The notes: generated by a model not told the origin, from the letters alone. Shown: positions 1 to 12,069, counted from the first letter of the stretch. The stretch is DNA of 64,000 nt from Leucosporidium creatinivorum (GCA_001600635.1 BCKL01000001.1:1799556-1863555), one strand, 5' to 3'. Made by a program: numbers and translations.

Positions 1-2617
1 ACAAGCACTCCCCACATCGCTAGGCGCAGAACTACGATGATGATGAGTAGGATGCCCACGTATAAGCCCTCCGAGATGCCCGAGTAGCCGAGGTTCTGCG
101 CGAGGAGGAGCAAAGTCAGCGCCGAGCTCGGTCGAACCTTGCTCGCCACGGAACCTGAGGTGGATAGCTACTCACATCCAGGATATCGCTACCAGCTAGC
201 GCGCACTGCTGAGGGGTGAGCGAGCTGGGCATAGGACAGCTGCAGGCGCCGTTAACCGTCGGGCAGGGGAAGACGAGGCCGAGCAGGTCGTTCTTGACAA
301 GGATCTCGAAGGCGAAGGTTTGGAAGTCCTGTTGGGGTGTAGAAAAGTGTTCTGGTCAGTGATTGATTTTGCCCGAGCTATGCGAAGCCACAGCGGGCCA
401 GGAGAAGGGCTCGGCGCATGCTCGGCGAAGATCTGGCGAGCCAGAGACGGCGCATGCTCGGCGTAGATCTGGCGAGCCAGAGACGGCGAGAGTCGACTCA
501 CGATCCAGTGAACGCTGTAGTAAAGCCAGCGAGGCAGGCTGGAGGCACGGATGAAGTAACCCCCTACAACCATCCAAACACCGTTGGCAAATGCCGCGAG
601 GGCGAGGGCCGCGACGAAGATGGGCACGATGCTGGCGAGTAGGAGAGACTGCGACTCGGCGGCGAAGACTCCCAAGAAGAGGTAGATGAGGAACTTGAAG
701 AAATGGCCGGCGCCGGGGTGAAGACCGATGGCCCAGTAGCTAGGGGTAGAGAACGAGGTTGAGGTGAGTATGTTGTAGTTTTATATTAAAACAAGTGCGC
801 TCACCAGATGAGGGTGTACACGACCGTACAGGCGAAGAGGAAGGGGATCGAGACGAGGGTGTTGGCGAGGAGGTACGCGCCAGCGCCGTACAGGCCGTTC
901 CCGCGCTCTCGAATGAAGACTGATCGCTCCTCGAGGAATGCAGGGATGCCCGAGACCGACATGAATCCGAGGAAGGCGACCGAGAAGAAGCTGGCGAAGC
1001 GAGAAGTCAGCCTCGGCGTTCAGCTCGGCGCAGATTTGGAGGGACTCACTGGACTGAGAGACGGTCGTTGATCTTGTTACTGCTGGTGCCGAGGCGCATC
1101 CATGCGAGGGCGAGAAGTAGACCCATGCCAATGTACATGCCGAACCGGATCCCGTAGGCGAGCAGATTGCGGGAGTAGTTCTTAAGGTTGCGATCCGCTG
1201 TTGGTGAGGTGGGTCAGTTCAGAGACTCGGTCTATGCAGCTTGGATCACTCACACAGAATGATCGTCTTCCTCACTCCCTCACTGAGCACTTGACCCGCC
1301 GGCCTACGCTTCTCCTCCTCGATGGATCCCTTCTCCCAGCTCGAAGGTCGCTGGTTTCGGCTCTCGGCGTTGGAGTGCTCTTTCCAGCGAGCGACGAGCT
1401 GGTCGAGGTCCTGGTCCGCCGAAGGAGCGCCAACGCTCGAGGAGGAGTAGAACTCGGTGTTGACGAGGCCGATGGCGTGGTCTGCAGGGTTGCCGTGACG
1501 AGGGGTAGGGTGGCCGAGAGCGGTGAAGTACTCGTCAATGGTGAGTGTTGGGCCGTTGTAGACGATTTGGCCCTGAGCAAGGAGGAGGAGGTTGTCGAAG
1601 AGAACGAACGTCTCCCATGCCGGCTGATGGATGGTGGCGATGACGATGGTGTTGGTGTCGCGAGCGAGGCGTTTGACTATAGCGAGAAGGTTTTAGTAGT
1701 CGCTCTCGAGGCCCGAGAGGGAGATTCGGCGTACGAGACGAGATGACCTCCCGCGACGAAGCGGCGTCCAAGCCCGAGGTGGGCTCATCGAGCACAATTA
1801 TGCGAGGGCGAGCGACCATGGAGCAGGCGATGGTGACACGACGCTTCTGTCCTCCCGAGATGCCGCGGGAGATGGGCGTGCCAATGCGATTGTTGGCGAC
1901 GTCTTGAAGGCCGAGAGCGACGAGGGTTCGGTCGATGTGCTCCTCGATGTCGGGCGTGTTAGGTGGTAGGCTATGTAGAGATAGAAGTGGTTAGCAAAGA
2001 GTGCAAGAAGCTTGAACCGAGGTCGAAACTCACGAAAGACGAGCAGCGAAAGCGACAGTCTCGCGGACGGTGAGGACTCCGATGAGAGCGTCGTCCTGCT
2101 CGACAAAGCTGAACATCTCTCGGACACTGAAGTTGGGTGAACCATTAAGGAGGATCTGCGAGAGGTGTCGAAGGTCAGCAGAAGCTCGACGAAGCTTCCC
2201 GGAGCTCATCTCCTTCTCGGCGAGCAAAAGTGTAGCGCCTTCGCAGAGGAGACGGGCGCCGGAACACATTCGACATGACTGGGCTTACCTCGCCAGTAGG
2301 AGAGATTGCACGCTTGCAAACGACGTCCAAGAAAGACGACTTGCCGGCTCCAGAGGGTCCCATCACTGTCGACGAAGCAAGAGATCAGAGGGACGAAGCC
2401 TTCGGGAAGCGGTACAGGACTCACCAGCGAGCAGTTCACCGCTGTTGACGGATCCCGAGACGTTTTGAAGGATAGGGCGCTCGCGCCTGGGCACTTTGAA
2501 GCTCAAGTCGGACCAGGAGAGGGTGAAGTGAGGGGAGGAGAGGAGGGGAGTTGGGCCTTTCTCCTCGTCGGAGCTCTCGGGAGGATAGGAAGGGTAGGTG
2601 GTGCGGTTGGTAGACAT
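1..2617 (-). CDS. ABCG (WHITE-type) half-transporter, 3' partial
   Basis: ATP-driven membrane exporter of the ABCG family with a nucleotide-binding domain followed by a membrane domain. The start ATG at 2617 opens the first exon. Visible motifs in order are Walker A GPSGAGKSS (after the first intron), a Q-loop region FVEQDDALIGVLT, the signature GISGGQKRRVTIA and Walker B IIVLDEPTSGLD. Lower down come ABCG membrane-domain blocks, including FLGFMSVSGIPAFLEER and the helix around VPIFVAALALAAFANGVWM. The order NBD then TMD in one unit fits a half-size transporter that dimerises. Many short introns split the gene. The C-terminus lies beyond base 1. The substrate cannot be told from sequence. The intron near 350-500 carries a 36-bp tandem duplication. 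Confidence 0.9.
412..483. repeat. 36-bp tandem duplication inside an ABCG intron
   Basis: Two adjacent 36-bp units (412-447 and 448-483) are identical except for one base (a/t in the AGATCT-flanking position). Each contains the octamer GCTCGGCG. The array lies inside an intron of the transporter, between the donor after the VHWI codons and the acceptor near 342. Confidence 0.9.
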
Positions 2618-3105
2618 GGTCGGTAAAGCTGTGGCTGAGAGTGAAGTTGGAGGAGTGAGTGGAAGGAAGGCAAGAGACGAGCTCCGAATCCCTGGCCTTT
2701 TCTCGTCCTCCAGCCCCCGTGCTCTTTGAACGGGTACAGACAGATCTTCGCTCGGGGATCAAGGATGAAGGCGAGAATCGGACGTCCGGATGTGGGAATC
2801 CTGCGTTTGTACAGTAATGCGAGTGAGGAGGGAGAAGGGAGAGCGACGAGCGGCAATAGACGAGATACGAGAGGGGGGAGGGCCCCGTGGGGCGGATTGG
2901 TGCTCTCTCGCTGGCTCGATGAGTCGAGTTCGTCTTGAAGAGTCCTCGAGACTACTACGCTGCACTTTCTGCAGCAGCGTGAGTCGCAGCTCGACGGCTA
3001 GCGAACGGGTCAGCGAAGGTGGCGGTATCGAAGGGGGGCGTCGACTCGCGAGGCTCTCAACTCAACATGAACCGCTGCAGGCGATACGAAAGCTCAACTT
3101 ACATC
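2618..3105. other. Intergenic: ABCG promoter / NAT 3' side
   Basis: This 488-base stretch lies between the start of the minus-strand transporter and the stop of the minus-strand acetyltransferase. It should hold the transporter's promoter and 5' leader. I see no convincing gene, repeat or RNA in it. Open frames here are short and of low-complexity composition. Confidence 0.5.
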
Positions 3106-4327
3106 TCAAAACTTGTACCCAAACTCCTTGGTCAAGAACTCCCTCATCTCCACCGTCTCCATCTTCACCCACCTCACATCCCTTCCCTCCTCGCTTCCCT
3201 GGGCCTCCTCGCCGCCCGTCACATACACCTTGCACTTCTTCTCCTCGTCACCCTCTCTCTCGGTATACATCATCGACAGCCGAGATCCACCTCCGCCGGG
3301 GATGAGCTTGGTGATGAGCCAAAAGGCGGTGAAAGAGGCGAGGGGATGCGACGCCGAGTAGTGATGGTACAAGGCCATGTCAAGTACAGGGATGGAGATA
3401 GGAAGTGCATGGAAAAGTGGTGACCAGTAGGCGCCTGGAGTGGCAGTCTCGTCGATGGGAAGGGTGATGGGAGTGCCGGTTGGCGTGATTCGGCGATAGA
3501 GGGTCCAGCCGTCGATGGAGTCGATAGGCTTGGGCATGGCAGGTGACTGTGGCAGCGGCTCATGCAAGAGCTGGTAGGCCTCGAAGCGGTTAAGGCCTTG
3601 GATCGTCTCGCCATGGACCAGCTTGATGGGGATGGCGAGGTTCTGAGAGACGGAAGTCAGCCTCGGCGGAGAGGTCGGCCAAGAGGGAGAGCTCACCCAT
3701 GGACCCCACATCGCGTCGACGATATACCTATGCTCACTTCCAGGCCAGTCGACGATCAACACCTCGTGTGTGATGGATCCCCAAAGCCAGCCGGCCTCGT
3801 GGGTCCGAGGATCGTTGCCGAGCGCCTTGTATGCGCGCGAGCCGAGCTCGGATACCCTGTAGCCCAGGGTTCGGAGCAAGGTGGAGAAGACTGCGTTCAC
3901 AGCAAAGCAGAAAGCTCCCTACAGCGTTCGAAAGGGTCAGCATCGGCCTTCGCAATCGCCCGAGCCGACGGCGCACCTTGTTCTGCTTCACAATACGGTC
4001 GTAAGCCGCTGTGCCGATTGGCATACCGGGGAAGTTGGACGATAGCTTAATGGGCATGTTGGGACCGGCCCACTGCTCCTCGCTGACATGCAGAGGGGAC
4101 GTATCCTTTGGGACGTTCTCTAGGTGGGAGAGTTGAACTCGGGCGAGCTGCTCAAGCGAAGGCGATTCGTCCAGCAGGGATGCTGTAGTTTGAGCTGTCA
4201 GCGAGGCTCGGCGCCCGTGAGATCAGCGACGGGGCTCACTAGGGAGAGCGATCCGCTCTAGATACGCCGCCGCTTGAGAGCGGGTTAGCTGGGCCTCCGA
4301 GAAGGTGTTGGGAGGCGGGTAGGGCAT
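3106..4327 (-). CDS. Arylamine N-acetyltransferase (NAT family)
   Basis: Cytosolic acetyl-CoA-dependent N-acetyltransferase that modifies arylamines, hydrazines or related amines. The coding exons 4327-4240, 4182-3977, 3918-3697 and 3642-3106 join in frame to 350 residues, within the family's range. The N-terminus has YLERIALP, typical of NATs. The Cys-His-Asp catalytic triad is visible: Cys about 102 in GAFCFAVN, His about 149 in THEVLIVDW, Asp about 166 in YIVDAMWGPW. The Asp motif departs from the usual VDVGFG-like consensus. The introns have GTGAG or GTGCG donors and GCTGAC branch sites. Divergent from the gene starting at 4815, with 487 bases between. Substrate range not predictable. Confidence 0.9.
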
Positions 4328-4814
4328 TATATAGGGTTTTGGATCTGTGCGGCGATGTTGCTGCTGCGAGGCAACGAACGGACAAGAGCGGGAGAGCAAG
4401 AGTTGGATAGCGAGTCAACTTGAGGGCCGGCGGCGGAGAGGCGACAAGTAACGTAAGTACCGAGTCAAACAAGTAACGTAAGTACCGAGTCAAGTCAAGT
4501 AACGTAAGTACCGAGTCAAGTGAGCTACAGCACGGCTACAAGCGAGACCACCGCGGACGAGAGCGAAAAAATCTGGTCAAAGGGGGAGCTGCCTCGGCGC
4601 CCCCTTTCGGCGAGGCCATCGCCGAACCTCAGCTTCGGCCGAGCTGCATACCCTTTAATGACCGGACAAGCTACTTTCGACGCGAAACGGAAAGAAATCC
4701 CCGTCCCCGTTACTCCCTACCGAGCTACAACCTCGCACGCATCGCTCAACTCTCGGCTTGGCTCTCGCCACATCTTTCGTCTCGCTCTCGCTTCGAGTTC
4801 ACCTACAGGCCGGG
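4328..4814. promoter_or_regulatory. Divergent intergenic region with a triple repeat
   Basis: Shared upstream region of the minus-strand NAT gene and the plus-strand gene starting at 4815. It contains a three-copy tandem repeat at 4445-4519 close to the NAT side. No other element is recognised. Confidence 0.5.
4445..4519. repeat. Three-copy 25/26-bp tandem repeat
   Basis: The unit CAAGTAACGTAAGTACCGAG followed by TCAA(GT) occurs three times head to tail, starting at 4445, 4470 and 4496, nearly without change. Each copy carries the pseudo-palindromic ACGTAAGTAC core, which also matches a 5' splice-donor consensus. The array lies in the divergent promoter region. Confidence 0.92.
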
Positions 4815-7800
4815 ATGCAGCAAGAGCGCGCTCTCTCTCCTGCTTCCGAGTCTTCTGCAGGCGATTATGCAGCCTTCTCGTTGGGAGGAGCCGGCGCGCC
4901 TCGTGTTTGTCGGGCGCTCTTCGTTGAAGCCGAGGCTCACGAGACGGGAGTACGGACTACAGTCTACTGCAGAGTAAGTCTGTTGCTCCACACACCGCCT
5001 CGAGCTCGCTGCTGACCTGCAGAGCTACAGATTGCCTTACCGGCCTCGACTTCTGGACCAGCTCAGCTGCTGTCGCTCCCTCCTCTCTCGCACTTGCTGC
5101 ACCACTCTACCTACACCTTACCACTCGGCCCAGAGTCGCTCTCCTCCTCTTCCACCGAATGTCTACGAGCAGCTCGGCTCCTAGGCCTCACAGACGCGAC
5201 GACGTCTGTCGCCAGCGCGTCGAGTCGTAGGGACAACTCGCTATCGAACGGAGCAGGAGCATCACCAGCTGGTCGTCGACACAACCGAACGGTTAAGCTC
5301 GTGCAGCAGAACAAGGACCTCTCGCTCGTGCTGGAAGGAGTCGACTCGGCGACGGCTTCGCGCGCCATCTCGCCCGGCTCGTTCACCAGTCGACTCGCTA
5401 GCCCATCGCCAACGGGTCGTCCCTCGAGTCGCACCAGCTCCCACTCGAACGGAAGGAAGGAGCAGGCAGATCGCGTCAAGGAGGAGAAGCTCGAGTGGAT
5501 TCTCGTGCTGCGCCTGGAGAGCTCGTTCGGCGGGCTGCATGAGCCTCGCTTCGCCAACAGTGTGGGTGTAGATCCCTCGATAAGACTGCGCAAATCCCTT
5601 GCTCACCCGATGCCCATCTCACAGGTCACCATCCCCCTTCCTCCCTGCCTTCGCAACTCGCTCACCTTCACCCTCCCCACCTCCTCCGCCTCGACATCCA
5701 CCTCTCCACCACCGCAGTGGGATCTCGCCGTCAAACCTTCCCTTCGCTCCTCCTCTTCCTCCACCCCTCCCGGCGACTCGACCGGCCCCACCACCATCAC
5801 CGGCCGCTTCGCCTCCACCTCGGCGCTCTCGATTCGCTGGACTCCTCGCAAGTCGTACACCGTCGTCGTGCCCCACTCCCAGCTCGATGTCGGTTGGGGC
5901 ATTGGAGAGAACGGATGGGGCAGGGTCACCGTCAAGGGCGAGGCAGAGCTCGAGTACGCTGGGTTGAAGGACAAGGCGTGGGTCGAGCTGCAGGTCGACC
6001 ATGAAGGGGGAAGCTACATGGACAGCTCGACGAGGGCGTTCGAGATCCTTTCGCTCGAGGGGGAAGGCGTACTAGCGTGGGAAGTCGTTCGCGAGACGCC
6101 TCGCAAACCGGAACCCCCTCGACACCCTCGACTCGCTCGCGAACCGAGCAGCGAGTACACGACTCCGACACCTCGACCTCGGCCGGTGGCGAGCCATCTC
6201 CAAGAGTCTCGACCTCCCTCCTTCACCAACCTCTTCGACACCACCGCTCCCGAGGCGCCCGAGTTGGATCCCGCCGTCGTGGCCAAGATGGGCGAGCCGA
6301 GCTTACTGAGGCAGGCTGCTCCGTTCGAGGGAGATGGGTCGATGGATATGACGTTTGAGATGTCGTCTTCGGATGAGGAAGGGGAGGGGATCTCGGAGCA
6401 GTTGGCAAGGCTGGCAGAGGAGGAGCAGAGGTCGAACTCGGCCACGAGTAGTCCGGAAGCGCCAGAGGCCGACAGCGATATACCCGAGGCGGAACCAATA
6501 CACTTCTCGACTACAACGACTATTCGGCTGCAGCTCAGCCTCGTCACTCTTCTTCACGCCGGCAAGCTCCCCTCCCCGACCTTCTCCTTCGAGCTCAAGG
6601 CCGACTTTCCCACCATCACCCTCCGCTCCCTCTCGACCGCCTTCTACCCATCTTCCGACCCAACCTTCTTCCGCCTCGCTCTCCCGACCTTCTCCCTACC
6701 CGCTGCCGTTCATGAGCAATCGGTCGTCAGCGTCTCAGCAGGCGCAGGAGGATCCGTCGAGCTCCTCGCTAGCGATCCGATGATACGCTCAGCTGGAGCG
6801 ACCGACGAGACGGACTCGCCATTACCCGCGACGGGAGGACGAGCGCGCTGGAGAACTGAGAGGAGCCAGGATGACGGCAGCCATCGTCGGAGTAGGAGTT
6901 CGGCCGATCTGGTCGAGGTCGAGGTCTCGCTCCCGGCTTCTCGCCCTACCTCTCTCATTCAGTTGGACGAGCTAGCCGACTCGGACGGCTCCCCATCTCC
7001 TTCTCCTGCTGCACGCCCAACCTCCACCACCAACGCCCGCCATCTCCTCAATCGCCCCTCAGTCCAATCCCTTCGCTCCAAATCCTCCACACTGTCCCTC
7101 GGCCTCAACCTCGCTTCCCACACTTTCGGCCTTCAGCATCACCGCCAATCAGCAACTCTCGGCGTAGTCAAGCTTCGCATCACGCCCGTTCCTCCATCCT
7201 CCGGTGCCGGCGCCGACGCCGAGAAGCCCTGGCGACTCTTTACGCATCTCACGTTCCCTCGATCCTTCATTGGAGGGTTCGAGCTGCCCCTAAAGGATGG
7301 ACAGAGTGTCGTGGTGTGCGATTGTTGGAACGAGCGAGGAGAGCAAGCGGAGGTGGAGAGTGAGTTGCTTGAGGGCGTGGGCGGAGTGGGAAGGAGAATG
7401 AAGATCGAGACGGGCGCTTCGAGGAGAGGATCGCCTATGGTGTCGAGGATGGGAGAGGCTGTTGCGCTGGAGGATGAGGTGGAGGGTGTGAACGAAATGC
7501 TGTACTGCGTTTCTACGGTCGGGAGCGAGGGGAAAGTCGAGGTCGGCGATGTGCTGCCGAGGATGGAGATCAAGGTGTCGAGCATGGAGGTCGAGGTTCT
7601 GGCGGTTGCGGGTACGCTCGCTACTAGCTTAGGTGGATTCACTCGCTGACCCTTCTTCCACAGGCTACGACCTCCTCACCGACAAGCAAGCGTTCGACTC
7701 GGCCACTCCCTCACGCGACAGTCAATCGACTCTGTTCACTCGCTTCCAGATTAGCGCCTCGGAACCCTCGCGCCTTTCCGTCTTCCTCCAGCCCATCCCT

Positions 7801-8895
7801 CCTCCTAGTCTGCCGCCCTCGCCAGTCGTCGAGCGTGTCACTCCGCCTCGGGCGCCTTCGCCATCCCCCTCACCGCCCCGAGCACCTTCGCCTCCTCAAG
7901 CTCCCTCAGCCCCCCCAGCCCCCTCTACCCCCTCGCCAGAACTGGAGGCAGAGCTGGAGCCAGAGCCGATCGTTGCGCCTCCCCAGAAGCCCGAGGCAGC
8001 GCCCGAGCAGGCTACTGAGTCGAGCCCAGCGCCCGAGCAGCAATCGGAGCCGGAGGAGGTCGCGTCCACAGCTAAGACGGCAGCCGAGCCTGTAGTCGAA
8101 GCGAGTCCCGCGCCGACCCGCCGTGTCGAGATACTGGACGCCACTGCGCAACAGGCCGAGCCCGAGGTCGACCCCGAGCCGGTCTCGGTCGCCGAAGTCG
8201 AGCTTCCCGCCCCTGCCTCTCCTCCACCTTCTCTTGCCACTCGTACGCCACCCTCAGAGTCAGCGCCAGATATACTTTCACCCCTCAAGACGCCTCTATG
8301 GGCGACCATCCCACCCGTCTCGCCGGCTCCGACTCGCTCCCTTCGCTCCACCCTCCTCGCGCTCTCCCCCTTTCTCATCCTCCTCCTCGCCCTCGCCATC
8401 GCGCACTTTTCCGCCCTTAACGGCCTCAGCAGCCTCAACCCGCTTCATGAACTCATCGACGACACGAGCGGCGCCTGGCCTTCCTTCGACGCCGAGGGCG
8501 AGCTGGTTTTCGTGCAGAAGGAGACGGCGCAGCCAACGAAAGCGACAACGACCTCAGCTTCCACCATATCATTATCGATTCACACGACCACTACGACTCT
8601 AACGACCACCTCATCCTCCGCCGCCAAAGCGAGCAGCACTCCCCTTCCCACCTCATCGTCGCCGACCGTTCGCGTTCCTCCCTCCTCTACTCCTCCCTCA
8701 CCTCGCCAAACCTTCGTCGATCAACTCCCTCCTCCACCTCCGCCTCCCCAGCCCGCCGAGGCGGATCAGCAAGCAAGCCTCGAGCCAGCGGGCTTCCCGA
8801 GCGTGCTCGCCGAGATTGTGGCGAGCTGGAGAGTGTTTGAGAGTGAGCTGAAGGGTTGGGTAGGGTGGATATTTGGGTGGATGGGGATGAAGTAG
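4815..8895 (+). CDS. Uncharacterised large protein, C-terminal membrane anchor
   Basis: I do not recognise this family. A first exon 4815-4973 (start MQQERALSPASE) joins through a 57-base intron to the exon at 5031. A further intron lies at 7612-7663, and a 63-base in-frame segment ending at 5624 (AG acceptor) may also be spliced. All joins keep frame, giving about 1,300 residues (about 1,320 if the 63 bases are kept). The N-terminus is Ser/Arg-rich. A middle part has beta-rich blocks such as YTVVVPHSQLDVGWGIGENG. A long Pro/Glu/Ala-rich disordered stretch precedes one hydrophobic helix (STLLALSPFLILLLALAIAH) and a Thr/Ser/Pro-rich tail ending WVGWIFGWMGMK. Topology suggests a single-pass tail-region-anchored protein. 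Function unknown. Confidence 0.75.
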
Positions 8896-9120
8896 TGCTT
8901 TGTATGCTTGAGCGAGTGAGATTCATGTTGTTGCGCTATCATTTGAGGTTGAGAGGAGAGCGCCGAGCTCAAAGCCTTGCCTTCTTCGCGCCCGAATGGT
9001 CTCCCGCTCGACATCACACCCCACCGAGCCTTCGTCACTCAGTATTCGGTTTTCTCTGCCCTCTGTCTTCTCTTGACCCCACGCTTCCACGGCTGATCAC
9101 GACACAACCGTGCTCGGCGC

Positions 9121-9979
9121 TCACTTTCCACCCTCCAGCTGCACGCTACCCCTCGTCCTATGTCCCGGCCAGCTCCCACCTCCCGCCACTTTTCTCGCCC
9201 GATACCGCGAGTACACTCCCCAATCGAATGCAAAAAAGGGCTCCTTCCACATTGTGCCCGCCGAGCTGATTCCTGATCGCCGAGCTCGAGTTTGGTGGTA
9301 GATTGAGGCTGTGAGGAGCAGGGTGAAGAGGATGGCGAGGGTAAAGAAGAGCCTGTGAGTGATTCGGGGGTAGCTGAGGGTTAGCTTCAGCTTCCCTACA
9401 GCGCTCGGACCAAACTTCGGCGAAAGGACAACTTACACCCAGCTCACGGCGACGAGTCCCTGCAGTGCCAGACAGATTATGTAGCCTCTGCAGCTACTAA
9501 ACAACCCCGGCGTACTCGAGTGCAGCCTGCTCACACTCGCCAGCAGCAGAAGGCGGAAGACGCACAGCGAAGCCAGCTCGAATCGAAGTCCGAGCAAGAC
9601 CCGGCGCTTGGAGGGCGCTGAAGGAGGTGGGAGGGCGAAGAAGAATGAATGTGCTAGGATTAGACAAGCCGACACGAATATCTGTACGCGGAGAGAGAGG
9701 TCAGCAAAGCAGCCGCAGGAGGTCCGAGAGCACGCACGGCTGGAACGGGCTGTAGGACAGTCGTCAGCGCTTGCCAGAGCAGGGGTAGTTTATCAGAGCC
9801 GAATGCAGAACTCGACTTACCCTGTTGTAGCCGACAGTCTTAACCAGCTGAGTTATCAAAGTCCCAAGCGACAGCGCGAGCAGTCCGAGCGAGAGAAACG
9901 CGGCGAGAGCGTAGAGGATGAAGCGGACTGGTGGTAGAGGTCCAGCATTGGTAACTACAAATCGCTTGAGTGGTAGCAT
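9121..9979 (-). CDS. Four-helix membrane protein, MARVEL-like (paralogue 1)
   Basis: Small integral membrane protein. The exons 9979-9821, 9749-9738, 9681-9437 and 9352-9121 sum to 648 bases and encode 215 residues. The second exon is only 12 bases (PVPA). It is supported because the spliced text YNRPVPAIFVSACL aligns with YQRCLPAIIVIAVA in the gene at 14704-15650. Four hydrophobic segments are visible: near residues 15-45, 57-72, 85-105 and 120-150. The last ends in LFFTLAILFTLLLTASIY. Topology resembles MARVEL-type four-helix proteins of fungi, but I cannot confirm family membership. The C-terminal cytosolic tail is basic. Function unknown; a role at membrane domains is only a guess from topology. 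Confidence 0.78.
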
Positions 9980-10315
9980 GCTGCTGTTTCGACGAGTGAA
10001 GAGCGAAAAGCCGTCTGAGACGAAAGCGGAGGGACGTGCTGAGAAGGGGTCCCTGCGCGCTAGTCGTTAAAAAGATACATGTACGAGAGCAGGCTTGATA
10101 GCATCTCCGAATCTAAGACTAACATGAGCAGCTGGGACGTAGTCTTTGAAGCGAGAGAGCCAAGCTTGGGCTGATCACCGAAGTCCCTTTCGCCGAGAAT
10201 GGGCGAGCGAGAGACTTGTTGTAGGCGCGGGTACGCCTTCGCTGCAGCTCGTCCATAGGAGTACCACCTCGTGTCTGTATGCCATCCTGTCTCGTCTCTA
10301 CGCCTCCTCGCTCCT
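9980..10315. other. Intergenic, nothing recognised
   Basis: Upstream of paralogue 1 and downstream of the methyltransferase stop. It should hold the promoter of the gene starting at 9979. No gene, repeat or RNA is visible. Confidence 0.5.
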
Positions 10316-11777
10316 CTACACCTCCCTCGTGATCCTCACCAGCCGAACCTCCCCTTCTCCTTCCCATCCCTCCGCACCAATAATCCCACTCTGCCCGTCT
10401 GGCGTCTGAAGCTGCTCAGCAGTAACGGTAAGTCCCTGCTCTCGACAGCATGAGAGGAATAGCTCCCAGGTGGAGAGGTTGCGGATGGTGCCGGCGATGA
10501 GCGCTGTAGGGACGGTGGGTGCAGGGTCGGCTTGTGATGCGGTAGATTGGAGACTTCGGAGGAGATAGGCGAGCGTGGAGGCGAGTAGTGAGGCGAGGGA
10601 TGGATCGTAGACCTGCTCGGCGGGGAAGGGGGTGGACGAGGAGAGTCAGATGAGTCGGGTCAGCACTCTATGCATAGTTGCGGTAAAGCTTCCTTCCTCG
10701 AGCTCCAGTTCCTGTACTCACGATGTCGGCTCCCAAGATCAAGCTCGCCCTTCCTGCCTCGCCGAAAGCCTCCCGCTCCCACTCTTTCAGCTCTTCCGCC
10801 GCTGCTGGCTCATTCAGCCGCGATGCGAGCTCCCAATCGAGTTTCCTTGTCTTGACTTTGCCCTCTAGCCCATCTGCGAGAGTAGGCAGTCGTCAGCTTG
10901 ACGTCTCGGCGCTCGGCGCTTAGGAGTAAGGACGTACTCAGCTCTACGTTCTCCTCCAGCTGCTGCAGCACCTTCTCATCTACGTCGGTAGCCACTATCC
11001 GTGCGTCATCGGCTGCTAGTTGACCTGCGACGAGGGAGAGAAGACCGACGCCAGCGCCGAGCTCGAGGATGGTCGGTGGAGGCGCGGAAGCGGGCGGAGC
11101 CAGAAGCGAGGGCGAGGCGATGAGGTGGTTAGAGAGGGAGATGCAGGCTTGCCTGTTGGAGAGAGCTGTCAGCTCGCGGCAATAAATGAGGTGCAAGACG
11201 AGACAAACCATGTCCGAAGGCCAGTCGTGCCTTTAAAGCGAAGGGTCAGCTCAGCTTGTAGTACAGCACAGCAGCTCACTACTCACCTGCACTAATCATC
11301 CTGCCCTCCTCTGTCGTCTGCACTCTACTCCAGCCCTCGGCGCCAGGTTCCAGCGGTCCCCAAAAGTAGGTCCTCGCCAGCCGCTGCGAAGGCGCCGAGG
11401 AAGACGAAAGATGCTTAACAAGCTCCTCCAAAATAGTTTCGTGTACCTCCTGCTCAGGTCAAGCGTCAGCTGTAGCTCGCCCCGCTCAAAAGTAGCTTAG
11501 AACGCACCTCCTCCTCGACATCCTCGTCTCCCTCGCTCTTGCGCTGCTCAAAGCCCTCCTCGATGCCTTTCACAACTCGGCGCCAAAACACCTTCTTCCA
11601 TGCCTGCCCGCTCTGCTCCTCGCTGCTGTCCGCGAGCAAGTTATCGACGAGCCAAAGCTGAGTAGACGGTGCGGAGAGCTCGCGAGCGGTGGGAAAGGGC
11701 GGTGATGGGATGAGAGAGGCGGTAGTCGGCGAGAGAGCTGCGTAGTGGCGCTGCAAGATGTGGAGATCGAGCGACAT
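10316..11777 (-). CDS. FAM86/EFM3-type protein lysine methyltransferase
   Basis: S-adenosylmethionine-dependent class I methyltransferase of the group that methylates eukaryotic elongation factor 2 (yeast Efm3, human EEF2KMT). The start is MSLDLHILQRHYAAL at 11777 and the stop follows VRLVRITREV at 10318. Family marks are the short motif TTGLRTW before the Rossmann domain, the SAM motif I ILELGAGVGLLSLVAGQ, an acidic end of strand beta-2 (ATDVDE) and post-motif GADIVYDP. The N-terminal helical segment with VFWRRVVKGIEEG is typical. Several short introns interrupt the gene. eEF2 as substrate is inferred from family, not shown here. Confidence 0.82.
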
Positions 11778-12069
11778 GAGATGCAAGATGAAGTCGAAGG
11801 AACAAGAGTTTCGAAACGGCGAGCAAGGCGGAGGTAGGCAAACAGCGAGGGCAGCAGAGCCGGTTGTGAGTAGACACAACGTCCTATATTACTTTGGGCA
11901 ACTTATTGATGCTCTCAGAGCACGCGCCAGACGAGACAGCCTCGTAAAGTAATGCTCGGCGCCGAGTCTGGCATCGCCGAGCAGCCGCTCTCCTCTCTGG
12001 TTGTAAGCGAAACGAACAAAACAAGTAAACACCACTGCATCACAACGCAATATCTCAGTCCCCTGCCCA

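Noticed and set aside
412-483. CRISPR-like array
   Set aside because: Only two directly adjacent units without spacers, in a eukaryotic intron; a plain tandem duplication explains it.
7896-8438. Minus-strand frame opposite the Pro/Glu-rich part of the large protein
   Set aside because: It is the complement of a repetitive coding sequence, with Gly/Ala/Arg-rich text typical of such shadows.
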